Assembly (NCBI RefSeq): GCF_907164915.1
Contig: NC_061867.1
Span: 24,714,308 to 24,778,307 of the forward strand
DNA from: Impatiens glandulifera
Taxonomy: Eukaryota > Streptophyta > Magnoliopsida > Ericales > Balsaminaceae
Direction: 5' to 3'
Length of the DNA: 64,000 nt
Positions 22,866 to 33,614 of the stretch are shown here, piece after piece (the first letter of the stretch is position 1; each line of letters begins with the position of its first letter). A program made the position numbers and the translations under genes. Under the pieces are notes generated by a model, which did no database searches, was not told the origin of the DNA, and saw nothing but the letters and a program-made list of their open reading frames with translations.

Positions 22866-24922
22866 CCGCTTTTGATTCTAAATCCGATGAGGGAATAATG
22901 TTGGGATATTCAGCTGTGAGTAAAGCCTACAGAGTATACAATACTAGGACTTTAACAGTTGAAGAAACCGCACACGTTGTTTTCGATGATTCGGTTGAAC
23001 AAAACACTGCATTACCCTTCGACCTTCACAGCAGAATGGAAAATTTCAATATCTATTCTGATGATGAAGACGAGGTTCCGGTTTTTAGACGCTTTGTCAA
23101 GGACCAAGCGGTTGATGCTGAAATTCAACCTGATCAAGCTGCCTTACCGCAGAAAGTTGACGCTTCGGTTTCTACTGAAGAAATCGGTCGGTCTGAATCT
23201 GTTCAGCCTACCGATCAGTCTAACCTTGATCAGCCAACCGAAAGCTTGGTAGACACGTCTCGGATTAACCTCAGAAGGAACAAAAATCATCCTCTTGAAC
23301 TAGTAATAGGTAACATATCCTCACCCGTCCGAACTAGGCAACAAAATTTGGATCACTATGGAAACTCTGCTTTCATATCACAAATTGAGCCGAAAAAGGT
23401 GGATGAAGCGTTGTCAGATCCAGATTGGATCTTGGCAATGCAAGAGGAATTAAACGAGTTTGAGAGAAATAAAGTCTGGTACCTAGTCCCTAGACCGAAA
23501 AACAAACCGGTTATAGGAACACGATGGGTATTCAGAAATAAACTCAATGAAGACGGTTTAGTTACGAGGAACAAAGCCCGGTTAGTGGCTCAAGGCTATA
23601 AACAGGAAGAAGGCGTTGATTTTGAAGAATCATTTGCCCCTGTAGCTAGACTTGAGGCCATTAGAATATTTTTAGCATATGCAGCTTTCAAAAATTTCAA
23701 AGTCTTTCAAATGGATGTTAAGAGTGTTTTTCTAAACGGTAAAGTAAATGAAGAGGTGTATGTTAACCAACCTCCAGGTTTTAAAAATCCAGAACACGAA
23801 AATCACGTTTACCGGCTGAATAAAGCCCTTTACGGTTTGAAACAAGCTCCAAGAGCTTGGTATGATACTTTGACACAATTTCTATTTGATCACAAATTTA
23901 CAATAGGTTCGGTAGACAAAACACTTTTCAAATTTGAAAGGAAGGAACAAATTTTGATTGTTCAGATCTATGTTGACGATATCATATTCGGATCAACCGA
24001 TCCAAAATTATGTGACAAATTTTCGAAAATGATGACTGATAGATTTCAAATGAGTATGATGGGAGAATTGAGTTTCTTTCTAGGACTTCAGGTTAAGCAG
24101 ATTGAAGCCGGAACCTTCATAAGCCAACCAAAGTATACAGCCGAACTGCTAAAGAAGTTTGGGATGGATACATGTGCCGAAGCGGCTACGCCAATGAGTC
24201 CTTCCGTGAAGCTGGACAAAGATGATGATGGTCAAGCCGTTGACATCACAGCATATCGAGGAATGATCGGATCGCTGCTATATCTAACAGCCAGTCGACC
24301 TGATATTCTGTTTGCGGTTGGAGTGTGCGGGAGGTTCCAAGCAAATCCAAAGCAGTCTCATTATACGGCGGCCAAAAGAATTCTAAAATATCTAAAGGGA
24401 ACTCAAGAAGTGGGACTTTGGTACCCAAAAGACTCAAGTTTCAACCTCATAAGCTACTCAGATGCCGACTACGCAGGATGCAAAATCGATCGAAAGAGTA
24501 CAAGTGGAACCTGTCAATTCCTGGGTGACCGGTTAGTCACTTGGAGCAGCAAGAAACAAACATCCGTTGCAACATCAACCGCAGAGGCGGAGTACATAGC
24601 GGCTGGAAGCTGCTGTGCACAACTTCTCTGGATCCAACAGCAACTGAGGGATTTCGGAATAGAAGCCAAGGAGTCTCCAATCTTTTGTGACAACACCAGC
24701 GCCATAGCGATTACATACAATCCGGTGTTGCACTCAAGAACAAAGCATATCGATATCCGACACCATTTCATCCGGGAGCATGTTCAGGAGAAACACATCC
24801 GGCTGGAATATGTCTCAACCGAGCAACAAGTAGCGGATATATTTACAAAACCGCTACAGGAAGCTAAGTTCTCTCACTTTCGAAATATCTTGGGACTTAC
24901 TAATCTTAATCAATTGATATAA
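22862..24922 (+). CDS. pol: Sirevirus reverse transcriptase-RNase H, intact frame
   Basis: An uninterrupted frame of about 686 codons. It begins in the integrase C-terminal part ([14 protein letters not shown]), passes an acidic linker, then the RVT_2 reverse transcriptase (from [18 protein letters not shown]). The catalytic box [10 protein letters not shown] is at about 23966-23995. RNase H follows ([38 protein letters not shown]), ending LTNLNQLI. All key residues are present. There is no ATG of its own at the 5' edge because it is the downstream part of a polyprotein; the frame is entered from integrase. It copies RNA to DNA in the particle. It is far better preserved than the upstream pol segments. 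Confidence 0.95.
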   Translation: MTAFDSKSDEGIMLGYSAVSKAYRVYNTRTLTVEETAHVVFDDSVEQNTALPFDLHSRMENFNIYSDDEDEVPVFRRFVKDQAVDAEIQPDQAALPQKVDASVSTEEIGRSESVQPTDQSNLDQPTESLVDTSRINLRRNKNHPLELVIGNISSPVRTRQQNLDHYGNSAFISQIEPKKVDEALSDPDWILAMQEELNEFERNKVWYLVPRPKNKPVIGTRWVFRNKLNEDGLVTRNKARLVAQGYKQEEGVDFEESFAPVARLEAIRIFLAYAAFKNFKVFQMDVKSVFLNGKVNEEVYVNQPPGFKNPEHENHVYRLNKALYGLKQAPRAWYDTLTQFLFDHKFTIGSVDKTLFKFERKEQILIVQIYVDDIIFGSTDPKLCDKFSKMMTDRFQMSMMGELSFFLGLQVKQIEAGTFISQPKYTAELLKKFGMDTCAEAATPMSPSVKLDKDDDGQAVDITAYRGMIGSLLYLTASRPDILFAVGVCGRFQANPKQSHYTAAKRILKYLKGTQEVGLWYPKDSSFNLISYSDADYAGCKIDRKSTSGTCQFLGDRLVTWSSKKQTSVATSTAEAEYIAAGSCCAQLLWIQQQLRDFGIEAKESPIFCDNTSAIAITYNPVLHSRTKHIDIRHHFIREHVQEKHIRLEYVSTEQQVADIFTKPLQEAKFSHFRNILGLTNLNQLI

Positions 24923-25534
24923 TAATCATGTATGCATGGAAGAAACCGGGATATGTGTTCAGGGAGAAGCTAAAGCTTCTCAAACCATATTCAAATAGGC
25001 CATTAATAAATCAAATATGCTAACCGGGAGGAAGTCTCCGGTTATGCCCGATCACTTCATAATTTCGAATCAAATGTATGTTTACTATACGGTTAAAATA
25101 ACCGGGCTGAAGTGGATAAGACAAATCCAAAGTTGAACAAATGTTGACATTAATCAACTTTTCTTCACAAACGGAAATATCCTACTAAAACCGGTCATGG
25201 AAAACCGCTTAGTACAAATGCATTCTGGTCTGATGGAATGAACTTTTCCGGTTATCCTGGGATGACTGACTGAGTTTTCATGCATATTTTGAAAAATGAA
25301 GCCTGTAATTAATAAAAACAAGTCTACCACAATCGAGATGACGACATGTGTCCATCATCAAGAGAGGGAGACTCACATCTTGTCAATAGATATTTTTCAT
25401 CATTGCTATCTTGGTAATAATTAGATTTACCTTGGAAATAAACTATAGTTACTTCAACAAGTTAAGTCTATTAAGTAGCTGATGACATCATCAAGCATGC
25501 TTAAAACCTCATTAATACCAGCCGAACCCCGGGC
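24923..25534 (+). other. Spacer between pol and the first 3' gene
   Basis: Non-coding but rich in AACCGG motifs. CATGTGTCC at about 25346, similar to ACACGTGTCC in the LTR upstream region, lies ~190 bases before the TATA box of the first 3' gene. No open frame of note. Confidence 0.5.
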
Positions 25535-25542
25535 TATATAAA
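25535..25542 (+). promoter_or_regulatory. TATA box of 3' gene A
   Basis: TATATAAA, 82 bases before the ATG, followed by a leader rich in CTTCACAA and CTCTCTCTC and ending directly at the start codon. The same layout recurs before genes B and C. Confidence 0.6.
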
Positions 25543-25623
25543 CCAACTACAATTCTTCACAAAACTTCACAAGATCACTATTCACAAGTTTCATTCTTGA
25601 GATAAATTCTCTCTCTCAAAAAC

Positions 25624-26385
25624 ATGAACACCAACTCCTTAGCAAAGAAAATCCTATTGGCAGATTTTGATTCAATCTACCAATATGAAGATCATGAAGT
25701 CAAGGAAATGTTCTTAGCCATATAAAGGAGCGGGCTAAGAAGTTTCCTAGAGAACAGATTCATTCTTGACTACCTAGTAGTCGAAGAACTCTTCCAAACC
25801 GGAAAGGAAGTGCACCGAGATATCATCGTTGCACAAGTTTACGGTCAAAAATTTCTATTCAGCGAGACGGATTTCGCTGTATACTGCGGTTTGCCCAATG
25901 AAGGGGTAACCGACCTAACATACTCCCCGGTGACAATGGAAGAGATGTGTCGCCGGTTCTCAGGATCAGATATCCCGGTTAAACCCTGGGGTGCCAAAAG
26001 TCAACTTTCTCATAAGTACCAGCTCCTCTGCGAGATTCTGGGAAAATCTGTCTTGTGCAGAGAGAAAAGTTACTATTACACTCAAAGGCTCTTCGAGATG
26101 ATGATCGCTGTAACGGTTGGGACACCAGTTAACTGGTCCTGGATCATCTTCAGTAACCTGAAGAAGATGCTCCTATCCAACAAAACCGGCTACGCTCCTC
26201 AGTTGAGCGGTTTCTGTGCAAGTCTGGACATCCACTCCGGACCCTTTGTCACTCTTCATCCAAGGCATGTGCTCACCAAGGAAAGAGAACAAGAGATGAT
26301 CGACCGGTGGGAAGCTGTCAAAGCCAGAAGAAATCAAGCGGCTGAGGCATCAAACGCTCAAGCGGCTAAGTCATCAAATGTCTAA
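25624..26385 (+). pseudogene. Sirevirus 3' gene A (retrotransposon-specific domain), one stop
   Basis: ATG 25624 (MNTNSLAKKILLADFDSIYQ) opens a 253-codon frame with a single TAA at 25723 followed by RSGLRSFLENRF. The domain shared with genes B and C is: SGL-x-x-FL, a short hydrophobic stretch, FSETDFAVYCGLPNEG, then LSHKYQLLCEILGKSVLCRE, MMIAVTVGTPVNWSWIIF and TGYAPQLSGF. No signal peptide or membrane segment is visible, so it is not a typical envelope. Similar sequences are scattered in plant genomes as putative transposon proteins. The function is unknown to me. The stop probably arose by a single change in an otherwise open frame. Confidence 0.8.
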
Positions 26386-26699
26386 CATGTTCCTTCTTCT
26401 TTCCTTTTATCTCTTTTTCACAAAACCGGTAATTTTGTTGTACTACCGGTTCTGTACCTCAATTAATGAATCAGATTTCCTTCCTTTTTCAAGTCAAAAT
26501 CTAAAATATTCAATGTGCCATATCAAAATAAATCATATCACTCTTGGAAACACAAATTCTCATTATCAAAAAGCATGCCTGACTTGACTAGACAAGACAT
26601 GCCTTTATTCTCTTGGAAAATCACAAAGACATTAATGACTAGACATAAACGGCTAGATTTTTCAAATCCTCTCATTAAATGCTCTCATCCATTCCAAGC

Positions 26700-26707
26700 T
26701 ATAAAAG
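26700..26707 (+). promoter_or_regulatory. TATA box of 3' gene B
   Basis: TATAAAAG about 96 bases before ATG 26803. A leader with CTCCAAGCACTCCTTCTCTC follows. GACAAGACATGCC and related repeats lie just upstream. Confidence 0.65.
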
Positions 26708-26802
26708 GAGGCTCAATCTTTCATTTTCAAAACACGCCTCCAAGCACTCCTTCTCTCTAAAATTTGAAAGTTAAGAAAAATCCTCTCCAAACCTCCATCA
26801 TC

Positions 26803-27525
26803 ATGTCTGCCGAACTAAGAAACACCCTTATCATCGACTTTGAAGATATCAAAAATAGCGCATACTATGATTGCATCTTTCAGCATATCATAGATTCTGG
26901 GCTGCAAGGCTTTCTTAAGGGTTCAGACACCATCCTCGTAGAGGAGGTGTGTGAATTCTTCAACAATGGTCACATTTTAGATGATGGCAGCATCCGCACC
27001 ATCGTCGACGGCCAATTCTTCCAGTTTACCGAGGAGGAATTCGCCACCTTCTTTCACCTTCCGACCGAAGGTTTTTCTGATTTTCCAACGCCGTTCTTAC
27101 CGGCTAAGGAAACCTTTTTCAAGATCTTTTCTTCTTCCTACACTCCTATCAAGGACTTTGGGAAGAAAGAAAATCTCGCTCCTCACTACCAACTCTTTCA
27201 TGATTTTGTCCAAAGGTCTATCATAGGCCGGATGCCGAACCAGAACTACAGCCGGGAGGCATTCGACATTATGATAGCCATCATTCGCAACTCCGCCATC
27301 AACTGGGCCACTTACCTCTTCAACAAACTGAAGCAGCTCATGACCGCTGCAAGAGGAAGGATCAGCTACGCTCCTCAAATCACCCGGTTCCTGATATCCA
27401 AAAGTCGCAATCTTGGAACCGGTGTTCCGGTTGGACCATCCAACACCATCACCATACTCATGATTCATAGGTGGTTATCAAGAATTGAGGAACGGTTTCC
27501 TCAAAACACCATTGAAATGGTATGA
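26803..27525 (+). CDS. Sirevirus 3' gene B, intact
   Basis: Complete 240-codon frame from ATG 26803 (MSAELRNTLIIDFEDIKN) to TGA at 27523. It is the best-preserved member of the three. Order of conserved blocks: DSGLQGFLKG (about residues 27-36), VEEVCEFFNN, IVDGQFFQFTEEEFATFFHL, PTEGF, LAPHYQLFHDFVQRSIIGR, FDIMIAIIRNSAINWATYLF and ISYAPQITRFL. The start is preferred over the upstream TTG because it follows the TATA box and leader. No transmembrane helix. It is a homologue of A, of the N-terminal part of C, and of 41075-41833. It may act in the element's life cycle; no biochemical role can be assigned. Confidence 0.8.
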   Translation: MSAELRNTLIIDFEDIKNSAYYDCIFQHIIDSGLQGFLKGSDTILVEEVCEFFNNGHILDDGSIRTIVDGQFFQFTEEEFATFFHLPTEGFSDFPTPFLPAKETFFKIFSSSYTPIKDFGKKENLAPHYQLFHDFVQRSIIGRMPNQNYSREAFDIMIAIIRNSAINWATYLFNKLKQLMTAARGRISYAPQITRFLISKSRNLGTGVPVGPSNTITILMIHRWLSRIEERFPQNTIEMV

Positions 27526-27942
27526 AAGAAGGATGGAAGGGGGATGGTTCACAGAAGACTAATTTTCTTTCTTTTCTTTTTCCTTTCCGGCTTCTGGTCA
27601 TTTTGCTGTACGACCAGAACCGCTTAATGTTCACCACTTTATTTATGAAATATCTTCATCTTCAAAGTCTCCAGTTTTTATTCATATCCTTTCTTCCGGT
27701 TTTCCAAAACTTAACGTTAACTTAAAAACTTCCGGTTAACAAGACTTCAAGTGAAACCGCAACTTCGAGCAAAAGTGAAAATTTGAAAATATTAACCGCC
27801 CACGGTTTTACCCCCCAAAGTTTACCGCCCATTGAATTTCCGCTTTTACCGCCGAAAGTTACGGCAGTAACTTTTGGAGGGAAAGTTGGCACCAAAAGTA
27901 TCAAATTGACGGTTCATCTTCAAACCGCTCAGAACCGCCATG
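27526..27942 (+). other. Spacer with CCGCC-rich block upstream of gene C
   Basis: Between genes B and C. The block 27795-27890 repeats TTTACCGCC and AAAGTTACGG-like words on both strands (for example GCTTTTACCGCCGAAAGTTA), giving local inverted symmetry. It could be an upstream element for gene C. No coding sequence is seen. Confidence 0.4.
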
Positions 27943-27950
27943 TATATAAG
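27943..27950 (+). promoter_or_regulatory. TATA box of 3' gene C
   Basis: TATATAAG about 114 bases before ATG 28064, followed by a leader rich in CTTTCTCTCTC and TCTTCA repeats. Confidence 0.6.
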
Positions 27951-28063
27951 TTCATATCATCCTATTCAACACTTGTGCTTTCTCTCTCTACAAATCTTCA
28001 AATCTTCAAAGCGTTCATCTCTCCAATCTTCATCGATCTTCATATCTTCTTCACAAAATCATC

Positions 28064-30911
28064 ATGGATCTAACCAAAGCTCCATTCCAATGGATGTTAC
28101 AAGTGGATTTCACAGATATTGATGAACATGCCGAAGACAAGAACAAGGTTGTTCTTCAACTTCTGAGGGATTCTGGGCTGGAAAAGTTTATGTCTGGCCC
28201 GTTCATCATCTATCCGGCGGCGGTGACGGAGTTCTTGGCGACGGCGACACTATCGAAGAGGAAGGTCTCGGTGACTGTCAACGGGAAGGCCATTCTCATC
28301 ACCGAAGAGCTTTTTGCTGAAGCTCTCGGTCTGCCCAACACAGGTTCGGACCTAAAGATTGACTTAACCGATGCAGAATCAAATGTTGCCCGGTTGGTGG
28401 TATCTCTCTCAGGTCAGGATCTGGTAATCCACAACAACCGGAGGAATAAGCTCAAACCAGAATACAGATGGTTGTTGACTGTCATCGCCCGGTCAATCCA
28501 GGGAAGGGGAGGTAATTTCGACAACCTAACGAAACTGAAACTCAGAATGTTGCTGGCTATTGTCCGTTGTGACAAGGTGGACTGGGAATACGTCATTTAC
28601 GAAGAATTCTGTAAGATGGTGATAAAGAAAGATGGCCGGGTGCAGGCCTTTTCTATGCAAATCGTTAAAATCCTTGAGTTCCTCAATGTGGAACTAGGTG
28701 AAGGCAAACCGCTTCCGATCTCCACCATTCTTGATTCAGAGTCCATGATCGAAAAACCGGAGAAAACGATCAAACCCAAATCCTCAAGAACAAAGTCGTC
28801 CAAGGGAGCTAGTTCCTCGGTTCCGGCTGAAGAAGAAACCGGCAAGAAAAGTTGTTGAAGCCGAAGCCCCACCAGAACCAAAGAGGAGGAAGAAGGTAGC
28901 AGCGAAGAAAAGTTCAAAGAAACCGGCGGACTCCGAGAAAACGCTTTCCTCGGACAATCCACCGGAAAGAACCGCAGATGTCTTTCAACCCATCCCCATC
29001 AACATAGTTATCCCCGTTCCCGTTCCATCTCATTCTCCAAGGCAAACCAAATCTTCGGGGAGCCAAGTAAATAAGTCAGTTTCCAAGGAGGAAGCAGAGG
29101 TAAGTATTCACTCTGAAACCTCCAAGTCACCAAGTAAGCGAATTGAAGAGGTACTAGTCGACGTAGGCTTAAACACCTCCAAAGCAATTGAGGATGTTAT
29201 CCAAGACATTGCAAGGGAAACTGAAGAGGACGATGTGTCAAGTCGTCGCAGGCCAGTTGATCAGGCTGAGATACCTGATCAGACAGAAATTCAACCGGTC
29301 GAAGAGGCGGCCAATACAACAGAAATTACACCTCCGGCTCAGGAGGGAAATTTTGAAGAACAGGAACCTTCCGGTTCCGCAGGAGGGAAGACAGCCTCAG
29401 AAATCCAACCAGCCATAACACCTGAAGGTTCCACTCAAGTAAACAAAGGCAAAGGGATTCTCATAGAAGACACAACGGTAACCGGAACGGGCACGCTGCA
29501 AACCGATCCTCAACAAGAAGCCATAACCGAAGACGAGGTTCCATACACCGCAGAGCAAGAAGATGAGATCTTCGAGGAACTTATTCAAGACATGAACAAA
29601 GGTGCGAGTGATGCGTTAGCTCCATACATCTTGTGGGTGAAGCTCAGATGCGAAACCAAGTTATCCGACATGGTTCCAGGTTTAAGTGGTAACAGACAGT
29701 GGGACAGGCTCATCAAGCTGGAAGAGAGGGCACTTCAGTTAGCTAACACCAACCTCATTCAACCTGCTTTTAGCAAAACTGCAGTAATCCTTGAAAACGC
29801 TCGGTTACAGGCAGTTGAGAATGCATTTCAAGAAACTAAAGGATCGACGTTAAACACGATTGAAATGAGAATGGCCGAACGGTTTATTGCGGTGCGAGAA
29901 CAGCTTGTACAAAATCTTGATCGTTTTGACATGCAGTGGAGAAAAGGTTGCCAACGCCAACTCAACAATGCCGACTTATATCAAAGTAAGCCATTCTATA
30001 CAGGCGGAGAAACATCCGGAACCACTGAAAACCTGGAACAAGAATCTTCTCAACCGGTCAAAGCTCCGGAAATTAATCAAATCAAGCAAGCGGTGGCTGA
30101 AACAGTTGACTCATGCCTTGGAAATTTTAAAACCGTAACCGACGAAAGAATCGCAACGGCTGAGGCCAACCTGTCAAACTCTATAAAGACCATGATGGAC
30201 ACGGCCATGCAGACAACAGTAAAAGCCTTGATCGCCGAGTCCGTCCAAACCGCAACCGCTCCATTATTGGACATGCTGCAAGCAATGGCCATTCAAATCG
30301 GGGAAATGTCCAAGGTTCAAGTCAGCACAACTCAAACGCAAATCGAAACGGATGCTGAAACCGCAAAGAAATTGCAAGAGGAAGAGATAGAAAGGGAACG
30401 GTTACAGAAGGAGATTGAAGACAAAGACTACGCGTTTGCCCAACAATGCAACGAGGAAGAACAGGCCAACATCCAGAAACTCCAACCGGTTCAATCGTCC
30501 CACTCAATGGATACAAGGAACAAGAAGAAGCGAAGCGCAGTTAAGAACGTAATGAAGCGGGCAGAACAGAAAACAGCTTTACCGGTCGTGATAAATGCGC
30601 AACCGCTTGATGAAGAAGAAGAAGAAGACCCGGAGGAACTTAATCAACGAAAGAGAAGGACAACCGAAGGATCAACCGCAACTCCAAGCTTCAGACCTCC
30701 TAATGCTCCACCGCCTCCACCACCAAAACCAGTTTGTGCCAACTTTGGGTTCAAGAATAAGGGCACCGGTCACTCAAGTGTATGGGCCGGAGTGCTGATT
30801 GATGCCGAAAGACGTGATAGAGAGTGGAAAGCAAGAAAAGAAGAAGAGAGAAGACAGTTGGAGAAGGAACAGGAAAAGGAGCTTCACAAGGGGGGGCCAT
30901 CCAAGCCCTAA
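28064..30911 (+). pseudogene. Sirevirus 3' gene C: shared domain plus long charged coiled-coil tail, one frameshift
   Basis: ATG 28064 (MDLTKAPFQWMLQVDFTDID) starts the shared domain: RDSGLEKFMSGPF, VNGKAILITEELFAEALGLP, LKPEYRWLLTVIARSIQGR, LRMLLAIVRCDKVDWEYVI. A Lys/Ser-rich linker follows. The frame ends at 28858, but a neighbouring frame is open from about 28837 to TAA at 30909, so one base was lost near 28840. The tail has acidic and Pro/Ser-rich parts, DALAPYILWVKLRCETKL, a long Glu/Gln-rich coiled coil (LQEEEIERERLQKEIEDKDY), basic NKKKRSAVKNVMKRAEQ, a PPPPPPKP stretch and a charged end. Ancestral length is roughly 950 residues. The tail is unique to C in this window. No membrane segment is visible. 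Function unknown. Confidence 0.8.
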
Positions 30912-31112
30912 ATCTCTTTCTTTATTTACTTCGAACAATTATGCCTTACTATGTTTCAGAACTTGGTTACTTTGCTTTTTCTGATAGGTTCTCACATATT
31001 TGCTAGAAAATCAAACTCATGCTTTTGAAACATCTTCTTCAAAAACAATCGAACACATGTTTCTCAAAACCGGCCATATATTATAAGTTTTGAATATTTA
31101 TTCTAAATAATC

Positions 31113-31241
31113 AAAAAGGGAGTAATTGATAGAAAAATTAAGTAAGTTAATTTTTCTAACTGGCTAGTAAGCAAATTTTCAAAACCGGCCATATATTACA
31201 AGTTTTGAATATTTATTCTAAATAATCAAAAAGGGAGAAAT
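31113..31241 (+). promoter_or_regulatory. Clustered polypurine tracts
   Basis: AAAAAGGGAGTAAT followed by TGATAG (31113-31132) and AAAAAGGGAGAAAT followed by TGATAG (31228-31247). A third copy lies 88 bases inside the LTR (LTR-like start at 31330). Polypurine tracts prime plus-strand DNA synthesis. Multiple copies are a known Sirevirus trait. The second is the one used, since the 5' LTR begins exactly at the corresponding TGATAG. Confidence 0.85.
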
Positions 31242-32559
31242 TGATAGAAAAATTAAGTAGATTAATTTTAAACCGGCCACACATTACAATTTTTGAATAT
31301 TTATTCTAAATAATCAAAAAGGGAGAAATTGATAGAAAAATTAAATAAGTTAATTTTTGGAACCGGCCAGACAACTAAACAGTTAACCTTCATGTGCAGG
31401 AACAGATCAAAACCGTATGAACCGGTTGGCGTATCAAAACCGGTTGCTACTATACTTCAAAGAAATCAGTTTCAAGTGATCAAGTTAAAGATCAGAGGAA
31501 CCGGTTTTCACTTTCTCAAGCGACTGGTTAGCCAAGACAAAAACCTACATACCAACCGGATCATACTGCACAAGACACAAAAACCGGAAGGTTCAGAACA
31601 AAAGCCGGAAGATTCAAACTACAAGAGTGACGTACCATGACGGAAGAAACGTGTCTTGAAAGAATAAAAGAAGATCAGATCCGATCGGAAGCATGCGAGG
31701 AAAGCAATGATGCTTTATTGATCCGAAGTTGACAACCGGAGGTGCATGCCCAACACGTGTCCAAATCTGAAAACCGGCTACGTCATCTTTTGCTCAGAGC
31801 TGCCTGCATGACTGCCAGGTGTTGAGGAAAATGAAGCGTGCAAGCAACCTCTCTGCACCAGGCGTGATAATGATCAACCAATCTAGCGGAGAGAGAAGAA
31901 AGTAATCGTTGGCTACTTTCAGCTATAAAAGGAAGATCAAACGTCTTCATTCAATGCATCATCAGTTCTGAAAGTTGTACATTATGAATTACGAAAAGCA
32001 TTAAGTTCTAGAGAGATAAACTGTCATATTCCAAAACCGGTGTGTCTAAAACCGGAAGCTTTTCATTGTGTTGTGTTAAGTTGTTGTATTACATCAAAGT
32101 GTGAGTTTGGTGTAACCGGCGAGTAGCAAAGTTGGGCTCGACCGGAGGTGTTGTTGTAACTATAAAAGTTAGTGGAGATCCTTCTCATAACCTGAGAAGA
32201 AGGGGTGACGTAGGAGGGTTTGCTCCGAACATCCATAAACAAATCCTTGTCTCGTGTTCTTTCCTTTGCTTTTATTACTCAGCCTAACCTCAAACTAATC
32301 ATACTCCTAAAACCGGTCACTCACATCCATAAAACCGACTCCTTCTAAAACATCATCTAAAGTCGCATTCGTTGCTTCAACCTGAAATAGACATTTCCGC
32401 CCTTGAACCCGGTTCAAGAGTCTGTGATAGTTTGTGCAGTGCTGAGAACGGTTATAGTCTCTAACCGGACTATCACCAAAGTGTGTGTGTTGTAAGCGGC
32501 CACCCTTCATTGAAACCGGAAAACACCCCGGTCCTCCAAGGGCGTCCTCGATCCTAACA
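31242..32559 (+). repeat. 3' LTR of the Sirevirus
   Basis: Matches 18443-19761 along its full length with about 15 substitutions and one 1-base gap by eye. It ends CTAACA, followed by the AAACT duplication. Open frames at 31329-31640 and 32307-32699 are chance frames, shared with the 5' LTR at 18558-18842 and 19509-19952. Confidence 0.95.
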
Positions 32560-32564
32560 AAACT

Positions 32565-33614
32565 TGAGACAACAAAGACAACAAAGTCGATTTTAAAATC
32601 GTTGTCTGCACTTGTGTTACTTAATATCTTGGGTATCATAGAAAGTGTTTCAGGAGCTTTTGACTCTTCCCTGGTCCATCTGGTCTTCCAATCCCTCAAG
32701 AAATTAAAAAATCAGGGTCCTTAGTCTTGTCCCCCCAGCGGACTCAACTACGTTCATTGGCCCTCTCGGGAGGTTCATCACGAGCTGGACGAGATCTTCG
32801 TCGATAAGGATCTCCTCACCGTTGGCCAATATCAGAGAACTTTTATCCGGGTCAAAAGATCTGATTACGTGTCTCGAAAAATGCCCCGGGCAAGTGGAGA
32901 CACCTTATGTAAGAATAGAACCAAACCCGATTTTCTTCACAGTTTCCCTCTGTTCTACGCTCAATTTAGGAATCATTTGATAAAGGTCATGAGGGGATGA
33001 TCTTGTTAGAAATGTCACTTTCCTTTTTTGATGGTTTTGGTTTTTTGGGGAGATGGTGGTAAATCCTTATCTACTGGTGTAGTAGATGGAGTAATATTAG
33101 TGGTTTCTGGGGGTGGTGCTGGTAACTGTTCATCGACTAGTGTAGTGGATGTAGCAATAACATTGGTTTTTTGGGGGGGAGGAGGTGGTGGTAAAATCTC
33201 ATCAACATGTATAGTACCTACAGTAATATCAGTAGCTTCGACAGCAACTGTGGAAACTGATTCATCAGTCGATGACTTCGTATTCGTATTTGTCTTCGTG
33301 TTTGTCTTCGTCTTCGTATTTCTCTTCCTCTTCCTTTCATATTTAAGCAAGTGAAACCTCGAAGTCATTATTTTCGGTGGGATAACATAAATCAGTATTC
33401 AACTAAATAAATGGAATCAACGGGTGTAAAATTAGTAGAAAATATATAAACACAATAAGATTAACCTACCTCTCTGGTTTATTGCCGGGATTGACGTTGG
33501 ATACAGGATTGGGGCGGTTTCGTTTTCGTTTATGCTGTTACAAACTAACAAGACGACCTCTCAGGAGTCGAATGTATCATCCACTTCCATGTTGTTGCCT
33601 TGGTTTTCTGACAT
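32565..33614 (-). pseudogene. Ulp1-like MULE gene, N-terminal half
   Basis: A minus-strand start at 33614 (MSENQGNNMEVDDTFDS, then TGA) precedes an intron-like donor at about 33470. The next exon (33368-33015) encodes a Lys/Thr/Asn-rich stretch and Pro-rich repeats (LPPPPPP, LPAPPPE, LPPSPQK). Then come SPHDLYQMIPKLSVEQRE, KKIGFGSIL, SRHVIRSFDPDKSS and LILANGEEILIDEDLVQLVM with NLPRGP, the N-terminal domain usual in plant Ulp1-MULE proteins. Reading stops at the Sirevirus boundary and resumes at 18442. Several stops and a frame change show decay. Together with 15476-18442 this is one gene split by about 14 kb. Confidence 0.8.

Larger units (their letters stand above)
18443..32559 (+). mobile_element. 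Complete Sirevirus-lineage Ty1/copia retrotransposon
   Basis: The two LTRs (1319 and 1318 bp) begin TGATAG and end CTAACA, with AAACT duplicated outside (18438-18442, 32560-32564). The order is LTR, tRNA-Met-type primer site, gag, protease, integrase, reverse transcriptase-RNase H, three extra 3' genes, clustered polypurine tracts, LTR. Pol order gives Ty1/copia; the long gag, extra 3' genes and multiple polypurine tracts point to Sirevirus. I count about 15 substitutions (13 transitions) plus one indel between the LTRs, so insertion is recent. Yet gag-pol has two stops and at least three frame changes. It sits in an intron-proximal part of the MULE Ulp1 gene, same region but opposite strand. 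Confidence 0.95.

Noticed and set aside
25624..30911. Calling genes A-C envelope proteins
   Set aside because: No signal peptide, furin-like site or transmembrane helix is visible; only their position matches the usual env-like label.
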